A stretch of DNA of 5,989 bases, taken from the NCBI GenBank assembly GCA_027371665.1, contig DAHXMP010000260.1:1-5989 (forward strand), written 5' to 3'. The position numbers and the translations under genes are program-made. A model generated the notes under the pieces. It saw only the letters and a program-made list of their open reading frames with translations. It was not told the origin of the DNA and made no database searches. Position 1 is the stretch's first letter. Each line of letters opens with the position of its first letter. Positions 1 through 5,989 of this stretch are shown piece after piece. This DNA is from Bacteroidota bacterium (GTDB lineage: Bacteria > Bacteroidota > Ignavibacteria > Kapaibacteriales > UBA2268).

Positions 1-204
1 TTAAATTTTATTAATAAAAGATTTTGTCCTATCAATAAGTGCAGGGATTACTGAATAATCAACTTCAGTAAAATCTTCGTAATCACTTTCTTGAAGCAAA
101 TCGAATTATTGTGTAAATAATAATGAATCATCCTCAGAAATCAATTTATCTTTCACAAAATATTGATGAAAAAGTAGTCTGATACTAAACCGATAACAAG
201 AATA
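1..204 (-). pseudogene. HEPN-domain protein remnant (C-terminal part, interrupted)
   Basis: Reading the minus strand leftward from 204 to a TAA stop at 3-1 gives SIRLLFHQYFVKDKLISEDD, then SLLFTQ, a stop codon (plus-strand tta at 106-108), then FDLLQESDYEDFTEV and a tail ending FINKI. The pattern 'HxxFVKxxxIS...LFxLRQESDYxDF...ALIxxxKxFIxxI' is the C-terminal half of HEPN domains (PF05168 type), the small helical proteins often paired with MNT nucleotidyltransferases as toxin-antitoxin modules. The stop sits where the family usually has Leu or a similar residue before FDL, consistent with a point mutation. Upstream the frame closes at 205-207. A neighbouring frame (about 208-290) gives KKLLQILGKNYYSN, which might be the shifted continuation, but this is weak. 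No start codon, N-terminal HEPN helix or catalytic Rx4-6H motif could be identified. No partner nucleotidyltransferase is visible; it could lie left of the window. Assignment is by remembered family pattern, not by a search. Confidence 0.62.
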
Positions 205-279
205 TTAGAATAATAATTTTTTCCTAAAATTTGTAAAAGTTTTTTACAAAATCTTAGGAGAAACCTTATCCGCATTTTA

Positions 280-937
280 AAAGACCTTGATATACACTCG
301 ACTTGAGAAATTTCAAAATAATAACAACAGTAAAAAGCAATAATGATGTTATAGACTGGAAAATCATTCAGTCTGTTAAAAGTCATTTTGGCGTCAGTGC
401 CGATGAAATCGCAAATATACTTAGTATAAGTCCTCAGAAAGTTTATAAAGTGGTAGAAGATTATAATAAAAAAGGCAATGGTTTTAAAAGGATGTTCATT
501 GGGAAGGAAGACGCAATAAGACAAGTTTTCTAACATTGGAGGAAGAAACCGCTTTGTTAAGTGAATTGAGTCAAAAAGCTATGAAAGGATTAATTTATAA
601 TAGCCGGCTATGTAGTAAAGAAATAGATAAAAAAAGAACAAAGCGAAAAACATCTGATGATTAATTATGGAGGATATTCAAACGGCATAATTGGACTTAG
701 AAATCACCGAGGCCACATCATCCGGAGATTGCTCCGGGTAAGCAATCTGAATTTAAAAACTTTAAAGATACATTGCAGCCGCCGAGTTATTGTTAAAGAC
801 CCGGGATAGTCGTCCTTTATATTTATAATCTCTATGAAGACAAAGGCACCCTTGTAGAATGGATTAGAAAATATATTTCCACAATTTTTATAAATCACTA
901 AAAAGTTTTTGAAATTAAAAGGAATAAAAAGGTCTTT
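280..937. repeat. 9-bp inverted repeat bracketing the transposase remnant; possible degraded IS ends
   Basis: AAAGACCTT at 280-288 is the exact reverse complement of AAGGTCTTT at 929-937. The left arm lies 15 bp before the first plausible transposase codon and the right arm 28 bp after its last open codon. A TA dinucleotide (278-279) directly precedes the left arm, as expected of IS630-type insertion into TA. The right arm has no TA directly adjacent; the nearest is at 942-943. The match does not extend beyond 9 bp, so chance in AT-rich DNA is quite possible. Confidence 0.25.
303..901 (+). pseudogene. IS630-family transposase remnant (frameshifted, stops, truncated)
   Basis: Three frames must be joined. 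Positions 303-496 read as a helix-turn-helix region (HFGVSADEIANILSISPQKV, then YKVVEDYNKKGNGFKR). From about 497 the neighbouring frame continues as HWEGRRNKTSFLTLEEETAL and later LWRIFKRHNWT, then KSPRPHHPEIAPGKQSEF. This frame has a TAA at 662-664 where a Tyr is expected (SDD-Y-LWRIF) and a TAG at 698-700 where Arg is likely. At about 778 it shifts again to AAELLLKTRDSRPLYL, ending in TAA at 826-828. Order and motifs match the N-terminal HTH, GRR linker and pre-catalytic 'RHxWxxKxPRPxHP' region of IS630-type DDE transposases. Those proteins are about 300-350 residues, and this remnant covers only about the first half. The DDE catalytic segment is absent or unrecognisable; 815-898 stays open but shows no clear catalytic motif. 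The 76-codon open stretch 303-533 (TTG start, no clear RBS) is therefore the 5' fragment of this dead gene, not a separate regulator. Confidence 0.8.
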
Positions 938-939
938 GA

Positions 940-973
940 TTAATTCAAATATTTTCTTACTTTAATTCAAATA
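940..973. repeat. 12-bp direct repeat, 22-bp period
   Basis: TTAATTCAAATA occurs at 940-951 and again at 962-973, with starts 22 bp apart, close to two helical turns. The first copy also forms the right half of a small dyad, TTTGA-TTAAT-TCAAA (935-949). Paired same-face sites of this kind can be regulator binding sites, but the sequence is very AT-rich and the function is unknown. Confidence 0.4.
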
Positions 974-1023
974 ATTGGGAACGGAAAAAATATATCAATA
1001 TTTTTTGAAAAATCATTAATAGC

Positions 1024-1042
1024 ACTTATTAAGTAAATAAGT
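1024..1042. repeat. Perfect 7-bp inverted repeat with 5-nt centre
   Basis: ACTTATT (1024-1030) and AATAAGT (1036-1042) are exact reverse complements around AAGTA. The dyad lies about 95 bp before the kinase start and overlaps the edge of a TATATAA box. It could be an operator; the all-A/T-rich stem without a following T-run makes a terminator unlikely. Confidence 0.35.
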
Positions 1043-1063
1043 TATATAAATAGATTCAAAAAA

Positions 1064-1099
1064 GTTTATGAACATTATTGGAATTAATTTATCATAAAC
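1064..1099. repeat. Perfect 8-bp inverted repeat upstream of the kinase
   Basis: GTTTATGA (1064-1071) and TCATAAAC (1092-1099) are exact reverse complements separated by 20 bp. The right arm ends 37 bp before the start codon. It may be a regulator site or a weak leader hairpin. It cannot be told from sequence alone which, and chance is possible in DNA this AT-rich. Confidence 0.35.
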
Positions 1100-1126
1100 C
1101 TTTAGTAAAATTTATTATTACTTGTT

Positions 1127-1130
1127 GGAG
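1127..1130 (+). promoter_or_regulatory. Ribosome binding site of the sensor kinase
   Basis: GGAG lies 6 nt before the ATG at 1137, a normal Shine-Dalgarno spacing. It decides the start: the frame is closed upstream by TAA at 1095-1097, the only other in-frame candidates are TTG at 1122 and 1125, and neither has a suitably placed GGAG. Confidence 0.75.
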
Positions 1131-1136
1131 CAAGAT

Positions 1137-4100
1137 ATGAATGCATTTAAATTAATTGATTTTACTCAAAAGAAACAAATAACGATATTAATTATCATAA
1201 TATCTTTATTATTTTCATTTGGTGGAATACTGTTTTATATTCATGAAAGCAACAACATTCGCAATGAAAAAAATAATGAATTAATGGCTATAGCTAATCT
1301 GAAAGTTAAACAGGTCGTGGAATGGTATCGAGACAAATTAAGCGATGCATCATCCTTATCCGAGTCACCTTTTATGATTCATGCCGTAAAACAAATAATA
1401 ACTAATTCGAATAATCAAACTTTGAAAAAAGATTTCTTACAGAGACTTCGAGTAATATGCGAACGTCATCACTTTGATGACATATTCCTGACGACAGAAT
1501 CCGGTATTATTCTATACCATTTGAATGAATATAACAATAAACTTGAACAAATCATATTAGGAAAACTTAAAAGTGCTGTAAACAAAAAGAAAATAATGTT
1601 CAGCGATTTATACATTGACCATACATATAATAAAATATATTATGATATTATAGCACCAATAATTGATAAAAATGATAAGGTAATTGCTGTATTTATATTG
1701 AGGGGGGACTCAAATGAAGATTTGTTTCCTCTTATCCAATCATGGCCATTACCAAGCAAAACTTCCGAATCATTAATTGTTAGAAAAGAAGGTGACAGTG
1801 TACTCTACCTAAATGAATTAAGGTATCAAAAGAATGCATCCATGAATCGGCGAATATCGCTTGAGAGAAAAAATGTACCGGCTGTCAAGGCAGTCCTTGG
1901 TTACAAAGGTTTTATGGAAGGCAATGATTATCGTAATGTCAGGGTTCTTTCAATAATAAATCCTATTCCTGGAACACAGTGGTATATGATATGTAAAATT
2001 GATAAAAGTGAAGCATATTATAATCTTTATTATTTTGAAGCTGCGACAGGAATTTTCATTTTATTATTGATTTTCCTTGCCGGATATGGTCTTTCTTATA
2101 TATATAAGACACGTCAGCGAAACATTTTCAGAAATCTATATATAAAAGAAAAAGAACTCTGGCAATCACAGGAAGAATTTAAAACCACACTTTATAGTAT
2201 CGGCGATGCCGTGATTGTAACTGATAAATCAAGTAAGATTAAAAATATGAATCCTGTTGCAGAAAAACTCTGTGGCTGGAAGGAAAACATCGCGTCAGGT
2301 AAATCATTGCAGGAAGTATTCAATATTATAAATGAAGAAACAAGGGAAAAAGTTGAAGACCCTGTTTCAAAAATCATTCGTGATGGAATTGTTATAGGAT
2401 TGGCAAATCACACTCTTCTTATTTCAAAAGATGGAAAAGAGATACCCATTGCCGATAGCGGAGCACCAATAAAAGATGAGGAAGGAAATATTATCGGCGT
2501 AGTGCTTGTTTTCCGCGACCAGACAGAAGAGAGAAATGCCCAAAAATCTCTTATCGAGAGTATGGAACGTTATTACAATACTCTTGAAAATATGTCTGAG
2601 GGATGCCAGATTATTGATTTTGACTGGCATTATATTTACGTTAACCTGATTGCATCAATTCATGGCGGGAAAACAAAAGAAGAATTACTGGGGAAAAAAA
2701 TGCCGGATGTTTATCCCGGCATTGAAAAAACATGGATGTTCTCAGTGCTTCAACGTTGTATGAATGATCGAATTTCGGCATCGATGGAGAATCCATTTGA
2801 ATATCCCGACGGTTCTGTAAAGTTGTTTGACTTGAATATTCATCCTGTTCCTGAAGGCCTTTTTATTATTTCCGTTGATATAACCGAAACCAGAAATCGT
2901 GAAATTGCTCTTCGAAGGAGCGAAGAACGTTTTCGGAAAGTGTTTGAAGAAAGTCCTTATGGAATCGTTATTGTCGGAGATAATCTGCATTTCATAAGCT
3001 CAAACAAGGCATTTTGCGAAATGATAGGTTATACCGAGGAAGAATTGCAGGATATGACATTCAAAGAAATAACTCATCCAGAACATTTAGAGCAGGATAT
3101 TGATGCAGTCTCTAAATTATATAATATGGAAATCTCCTCATATACAACCGAAAAAAGATATATTCAAAAAGACAAAAAAATTATTTGGGGTAAACTTGTT
3201 GTTACTGCTATTCGGGAGAAAAACGGCAAGTTCATGCATTTTCTTTCCATGATTGAGGATATAACAGAACGTAAAATTGCGGAAGAAGAAATCAGAAAAA
3301 CAAGGGATGCTTTACAAAAAAGCGAATTTTTCTTCAGGCAATCACAGAATGCTGCTTCAATAGGCTCATACACAACGGACTTTATTAAAGGTTTTTGGGA
3401 GTCTTCAGAAGTTCTCGATGATATATTCGGAATTGACGAAAAATATAATAGAAATATAGAAGGATGGCTCAATATTGTGCATCCAGATGATAGAGAAATG
3501 ATGAGTTTTTATCTAAAAGAAGAAGTGATTAAGAAACGGCAAAAGTTTAATAAAGAATACAGGATTATCCGTCAGAATGACGGTGAAACAAGATGGGTTT
3601 TAGGATTAGGAGATGTGGAATTCAATCCTGAAGGCAGCATTATCTCAATGATTGGAGTTATCCAGGATATATCCGACAGAAAGCTTGCCGAAGAGAAAAT
3701 GAGAGCCAGCGAAGAAAAATACAGGCTATTAACTGAGTTTTCCTCTAATGCAATTTTGATACATTGTGACGGTAAAATAGTATATTCTAATCCTGCTTCC
3801 AAAAAATTATTGGGCGAATCTGTTCATAAAAAACTCGAAGGAATGCCGATATTAAATTTCGTATATAAAGATTTCATTCCTATTGTTAAGGAAAGGATTG
3901 ATAAAATTGTAAATAAACAAGTTGATGTACCAATAATAGAAGAAAAACTTGTAAAATTCGACGGCACTGTATTCGATGCAGAAGTTACAGCCATCCCTTT
4001 TGTTTATCTTGGGAAAAATTCTGTACAGGTAATATTTCAGGATATTTCAGAACGAAAACTCGCTGAAGAAGCTTTGAGAGAAAGCGAAGCAAAATTATCT

Positions 4101-5989
4101 AATGCTCTGCAAATTGCTAAGCTTGGTCATTGGGAATATGATGTGATATCAGATTTATTCACATTCACTGATGAATTTTATGCGATGCTGCATACCGATG
4201 CTGTGAAAATGGGCGGTTATCAAATGCCGTCTGCCCGGTATGCCGAGCTTTTCGTTCATCCCGATGAAAAATCTTTAGTTGCCGAAGAAGTACGTAAATC
4301 TATTGAAACAACTGACCCGAATTATTCACGAAGTCTTGAACACAGGATAATCTATGCAGACGGAGGTGTTGGTTATATAACCGTTCAATTTAGAGTTGTA
4401 AAAGACAGTGAAGGCAGGACAATTAAAACTATAGGAGCAAACCAGGATATTACAGAAAGAAAGCTTGCCGAAGAATCAGTCAGGGAATCCGAGAAAAAAT
4501 ATAAGGACCTCATTGACAATGCCCTTATTGGTGTATATAAAACTAATCTGAACGGAGATATTTTATTTGCCAATGACTACATTACAAAAATTTTTGATTT
4601 AGATACAACAGAAGAAATGATTTCATACAACGTAACTTCATTATATAAAAATCCTGATGAGAGAAGAAAATCAATCGAACTAATCAAATCACAAAAAAAA
4701 TTGGAAAATTATGAATTGGAACTAATCACAAAAAAAGGGAATAAAAAATTTGTTCTGATTAGCGAAACTTTTGAAAACGGCATTATGTCAGGAATGATGC
4801 TCGACATTACCGACCGAAAACGTGCCGAGGAAGGTATGAGAGTATCCGAGCAAAAATACTCAAATTTAGTAAACAATATCAACGATATAATCTATTCTTT
4901 AAATTCCGAAGGTATTGTTGATTACATAAGCCCTGTCGTTAAATCAATTTTAGGTTATGAACCTAGTGAAATCACCGGTAATTATTTTAAAAAATATATT
5001 TATCCCGATGATTACGATAATCTTTATAAATCCTTTGTAAGTGTTTTCAATGGCGAAAGCCGGAAAAGTGAATTCAGGATAGTATCAAAATCCGGAGAAA
5101 TAAAATGGGTAAGTTCATCCAGCAAGCCAAGCTATGAAAACGAAACAGTCGTTGGTCTCTACGGAGTAGTTTCTGATATAACCGAAAAGAAGCTGTCAGA
5201 ACAAGAATTGATTCTAGCTAAAGAAAATGCCGAAGAGGCAAACCGGCTCAAATCAAGTTTCCTTGCTAACATGAGCCACGAATTGCGGACACCCATGGTC
5301 GGCATTCTGGGCTTTTCTAAAATTATTATGAAAGTTAATGAACTTGAAGAAGCACGGGAAATAGGAGGAATGATTAACCTCAGTGGCAAAAGATTAATGG
5401 AAACACTTAATCTGATTCTAGATTTGTCATCAATCGAATCCGGTGTCATCAATCTTAAATATTCTGAAATTGAACTGATTGAAGAAATAAGAGAAATTAT
5501 TGATATATTCAGGGCATCTGCCGCACAAAAAAACCTTAATCTTAATTTTAAATCGGAATTTAAGACTTTTATTATAGTAACAGATAAAAAAGCAATTGAA
5601 AGTATTTTGAATAATCTTATTAATAATGCAATCAAATTCACATCTGAAGGAAGTGTTACGGTTTCATTATCCGAGGAAAAAGTGGAAAGACAATCATGGG
5701 CTGTCATCGAGGTTATAGATACCGGAATTGGTATTGCCGAAGAAAACTATAATACGATATTTATGGAGTTCCGCCAGGCGAGTGAAGGATTAGGCAGAAG
5801 CTTTGAAGGTACGGGGCTCGGGCTGACATTAACAAAAAAATATACTACACTGCTTGGAGGTACAATAACAGTTAAGAGCAAGGTTGATGAAGGCTCGACT
5901 TTCACAGTGAGATTACCAATAAGTTCCATTAATCAATTAATTCCTGATTTCCTGTGTTGCAAAGATGCTGTTCTTACTTTTACCGAGAT
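1137..5989 (+). CDS. Multi-PAS transmembrane sensor histidine kinase (3' end beyond window)
   Basis: An uninterrupted frame of 1617 codons starts at ATG 1137 and is still open at the last base. Order: short cytoplasmic N-terminus; membrane helix 1 (about residues 15-35); extracytoplasmic sensor (37-300); membrane helix 2 (302-323); eight PAS domains (about 342-1352); HisKA with phospho-acceptor His1381; HATPase_c to about 1596; then an unassigned tail. The protein should be an inner-membrane homodimer that autophosphorylates at His1381 and passes phosphate to a response regulator, which is not in this window. No HAMP domain follows helix 2; a short charged helix leads straight into PAS1. Ordinary sensor kinases have 400-900 residues, so this one is unusually long. 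It stands alone on its strand after decayed genes, so it is probably transcribed from its own promoter. The ligand and output are unknown. The kinase assignment is very firm; whether it is a hybrid kinase is undecided. Confidence 0.96.
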   Translation, partial: MNAFKLIDFTQKKQITILIIIISLLFSFGGILFYIHESNNIRNEKNNELMAIANLKVKQVVEWYRDKLSDASSLSESPFMIHAVKQIITNSNNQTLKKDFLQRLRVICERHHFDDIFLTTESGIILYHLNEYNNKLEQIILGKLKSAVNKKKIMFSDLYIDHTYNKIYYDIIAPIIDKNDKVIAVFILRGDSNEDLFPLIQSWPLPSKTSESLIVRKEGDSVLYLNELRYQKNASMNRRISLERKNVPAVKAVLGYKGFMEGNDYRNVRVLSIINPIPGTQWYMICKIDKSEAYYNLYYFEAATGIFILLLIFLAGYGLSYIYKTRQRNIFRNLYIKEKELWQSQEEFKTTLYSIGDAVIVTDKSSKIKNMNPVAEKLCGWKENIASGKSLQEVFNIINEETREKVEDPVSKIIRDGIVIGLANHTLLISKDGKEIPIADSGAPIKDEEGNIIGVVLVFRDQTEERNAQKSLIESMERYYNTLENMSEGCQIIDFDWHYIYVNLIASIHGGKTKEELLGKKMPDVYPGIEKTWMFSVLQRCMNDRISASMENPFEYPDGSVKLFDLNIHPVPEGLFIISVDITETRNREIALRRSEERFRKVFEESPYGIVIVGDNLHFISSNKAFCEMIGYTEEELQDMTFKEITHPEHLEQDIDAVSKLYNMEISSYTTEKRYIQKDKKIIWGKLVVTAIREKNGKFMHFLSMIEDITERKIAEEEIRKTRDALQKSEFFFRQSQNAASIGSYTTDFIKGFWESSEVLDDIFGIDEKYNRNIEGWLNIVHPDDREMMSFYLKEEVIKKRQKFNKEYRIIRQNDGETRWVLGLGDVEFNPEGSIISMIGVIQDISDRKLAEEKMRASEEKYRLLTEFSSNAILIHCDGKIVYSNPASKKLLGESVHKKLEGMPILNFVYKDFIPIVKERIDKIVNKQVDVPIIEEKLVKFDGTVFDAEVTAIPFVYLGKNSVQVIFQDISERKLAEEALRESEAKLSNALQIAKLGHWEYDVISDLFTFTDEFYAMLHTDAVKMGGYQMPSARYAELFVHPDEKSLVAEEVRKSIETTDPNYSRSLEHRIIYADGGVGYITVQFRVVKDSEGRTIKTIGANQDITERKLAEESVRESEKKYKDLIDNALIGVYKTNLNGDILFANDYITKIFDLDTTEEMISYNVTSLYKNPDERRKSIELIKSQKKLENYELELITKKGNKKFVLISETFENGIMSGMMLDITDRKRAEEGMRVSEQKYSNLVNNINDIIYSLNSEGIVDYISPVVKSILGYEPSEITGNYFKKYIYPDDYDNLYKSFVSVFNGESRKSEFRIVSKSGEIKWVSSSSKPSYENETVVGLYGVVSDITEKKLSEQELILAKENAEEANRLKSSFLANMSHELRTPMVGILGFSKIIMKVNELEEAREIGGMINLSGKRLMETLNLILDLSSIESGVINLKYSEIELIEEIREIIDIFRASAAQKNLNLNFKSEFKTFIIVTDKKAIESILNNLINNAIKFTSEGSVTVSLSEEKVERQSWAVIEVIDTGIGIAEENYNTIFMEFRQASEGLGRSFEGTGLGLTLTKKYTTLLGGTITVKSKVDEGSTFTVRLPISSINQLIPDFLCCKDAVLTFTE
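1242..2039 (+). other. Extracytoplasmic sensor domain of the kinase (Cache-like)
   Basis: Residues 36-301 lie between two hydrophobic helices. After an amphipathic helix with VVEWYRDKLSDASSLSESPF come a membrane-distal segment (HFDDIFLTTESGIILYH) and IIAPIIDKNDKVIAVFILRG, which together look like one PAS-like Cache lobe. The signature PLIQSWPLPSKTSESLIVRK (residues 198-217) followed by GDSVLYLNELR, and later VPAVKAVLGYKGFMEGNDYR and PIPGTQWYMICKID, is a combination recurrent in multi-PAS kinases of environmental bacteria. The two-lobe layout and about 265-residue length fit a double-Cache fold. I cannot name the ligand. Confidence 0.7.
2160..5192 (+). other. Array of eight PAS domains in the kinase
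   Basis: Each unit ends in the S-box hallmark D-I/Q-T/S-E/D-R/K. Approximate residue ranges: PAS1 343-466 (GDAVIVTD...FRDQTEER), PAS2 474-586 (DFDWHYIYVN, DVYPGIE, HPVPEGLF), PAS3 597-713, PAS4 727-849 (HPDDRE, EYRIIRQNDGETRWV; PAS_3 type), PAS5 857-974 (NAILIHCDGKIVYSNPA, IEEKLVKFDGTVFDAEV), PAS6 983-1109 (LGHWEYDVISD; PAS_3 type), PAS7 1117-1228 (GVYKTNLNGDILFAND), PAS8 1236-1352 (DIIYSLNSEGIVDYISP). Units are joined by charged helices such as ERKLAEEALRESEAKL that can form a continuous signalling coiled coil. The units belong to different PAS subtypes and differ strongly from one another. None shows a cofactor motif I can assign with confidence (no LOV NCRFLQ motif), so haem or flavin binding stays open. 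Confidence 0.88.
3678..4474 (+). repeat. 17-bp exact repeat in two PAS-PAS linkers
   Basis: AGAAAGCTTGCCGAAGA occurs at 3678-3694 (after PAS4) and at 4458-4474 (after PAS6), 780 bp apart and in the same reading frame, encoding RKLAEE in both. The surrounding linkers are similar but not identical (both begin CAGGATAT 15 bp earlier). The distance equals 260 codons, two PAS units. It may reflect old duplication of a two-PAS block or simply a conserved linker. Confidence 0.6.
5229..5924 (+). other. HisKA and HATPase_c kinase core
   Basis: A coiled-coil lead (AKENAEEANRLKSSF) runs into the H-box FLANMSHELRTPMVGILGF with phospho-acceptor His1381. The ATP-binding domain has the N-box NNLINNAIKFT (residues 1492-1502), G1 box DTGIGI (1528-1533), F-box FMEFRQ (about 1542-1547) and G2 box GTGLGL (1558-1563), ending in the usual STFTVRLP strand (to 1594). 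All residues needed for ATP binding and autophosphorylation are visible, so the kinase should be active. The Glu next to the His, also retained, allows phosphatase activity in some families. Confidence 0.96.

Larger units (their letters stand above)
902..1136. other. AT-rich intergenic leader of the kinase gene
   Basis: No coding potential was seen on either strand between the transposase remnant and the kinase start. The stretch contains the 12-bp direct repeat and two dyads listed separately. A TATATAA box occurs at 1043-1049, but no matching -35 element lies at normal distance (TTGAAA at 1005-1010 is too far), and no clear Bacteroidota-type TAnnTTTG element was found. The kinase promoter is therefore unassigned, though it should lie here because the gene has no intact upstream neighbour on its strand. 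Confidence 0.5.

Noticed and set aside
303..533. 76-codon HTH open frame as an independent DNA-binding protein
   Set aside because: It starts with TTG without a clear ribosome binding site, and the transposase similarity continues past its stop in the neighbouring frame, so it is the 5' piece of a pseudogene.
490..533. Programmed frameshift producing an active transposase
   Set aside because: No slippery run was seen at the change of frame, and later in-frame stops at 662 and 698, another shift near 778 and the missing catalytic half show decay rather than recoding.
153..536. 127-codon minus-strand open frame
   Set aside because: Most of it lies antisense to the transposase remnant and reads as low-complexity hydrophobic sequence rich in Phe, Ile and Tyr. 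Only its last part (about 208-290) may hold shifted HEPN remains.
704..898. 64-codon minus-strand open frame
   Set aside because: It lies antisense to the transposase remnant, which explains the sequence better; no family pattern was seen.
815..898. Continuation of the transposase with a catalytic Asp (YEDKGTLVEW)
   Set aside because: The frame stays open, but the residues around the acidic pair do not fit the usual IS630 'DE' context well enough to call a catalytic residue.
1024..1042. Rho-independent terminator
   Set aside because: The stem is short and almost pure A/T, with no T-run after it on either strand.
2160..5192. CRISPR array or DNA tandem repeat suggested by recurring linker motifs
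   Set aside because: The recurrences are protein-level PAS linkers at roughly 110-130 codon intervals with diverged DNA, not short regular repeats.
5159..5707. 182-codon minus-strand open frame
   Set aside because: It is antisense to the kinase core, Ser/Leu/Ile-rich as expected of a shadow frame, and has no recognisable domain.

Overview
The window is AT-rich and contains one large intact gene preceded by about 1.1 kb of decayed accessory DNA. The gene runs from 1137 on the + strand off the right edge and encodes a very large membrane-bound sensor histidine kinase. It has an extracytoplasmic sensor domain between two membrane helices, eight consecutive PAS domains, then a HisKA/HATPase_c kinase core. 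The AT-rich composition and the style of kinase (long S-box arrays with 'DITERKLAEE' type linkers and a 'PLIQSWPLPSKT' sensor signature) fit environmental bacteria of the Bacteroidota/Ignavibacteriota/Chlorobi neighbourhood. Deltaproteobacterial-type lineages carry similar proteins, so this placement is an inference with low confidence.

Region 1-204 (- strand): the C-terminal part of a HEPN-domain protein, broken by an in-frame stop and cut off upstream. Region 303-901 (+ strand): an IS630-family transposase remnant. Its N-terminal helix-turn-helix and the following linker region can be read through two frame changes and several stops, and the DDE catalytic part is mostly missing. A 9-bp inverted repeat at 280-288 and 929-937 brackets it and may be what is left of the element ends. 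Region 902-1136: a non-coding AT-rich leader with a 12-bp direct repeat and two perfect dyads, then a good Shine-Dalgarno sequence in front of the kinase start. No convincing promoter or terminator was found.

The kinase probably senses an extracytoplasmic ligand and integrates it with cytoplasmic cues through the PAS array, ending in autophosphorylation at His1381. Its partner is not in the window. The reading frame is still open at the last base, 20-odd residues after the ATPase domain, so a fused receiver domain may follow. The two upstream remnants look like successive debris of mobile or toxin-antitoxin type genes and have no evident functional link to the kinase. No tRNA, rRNA, CRISPR array or clearly new system was seen.
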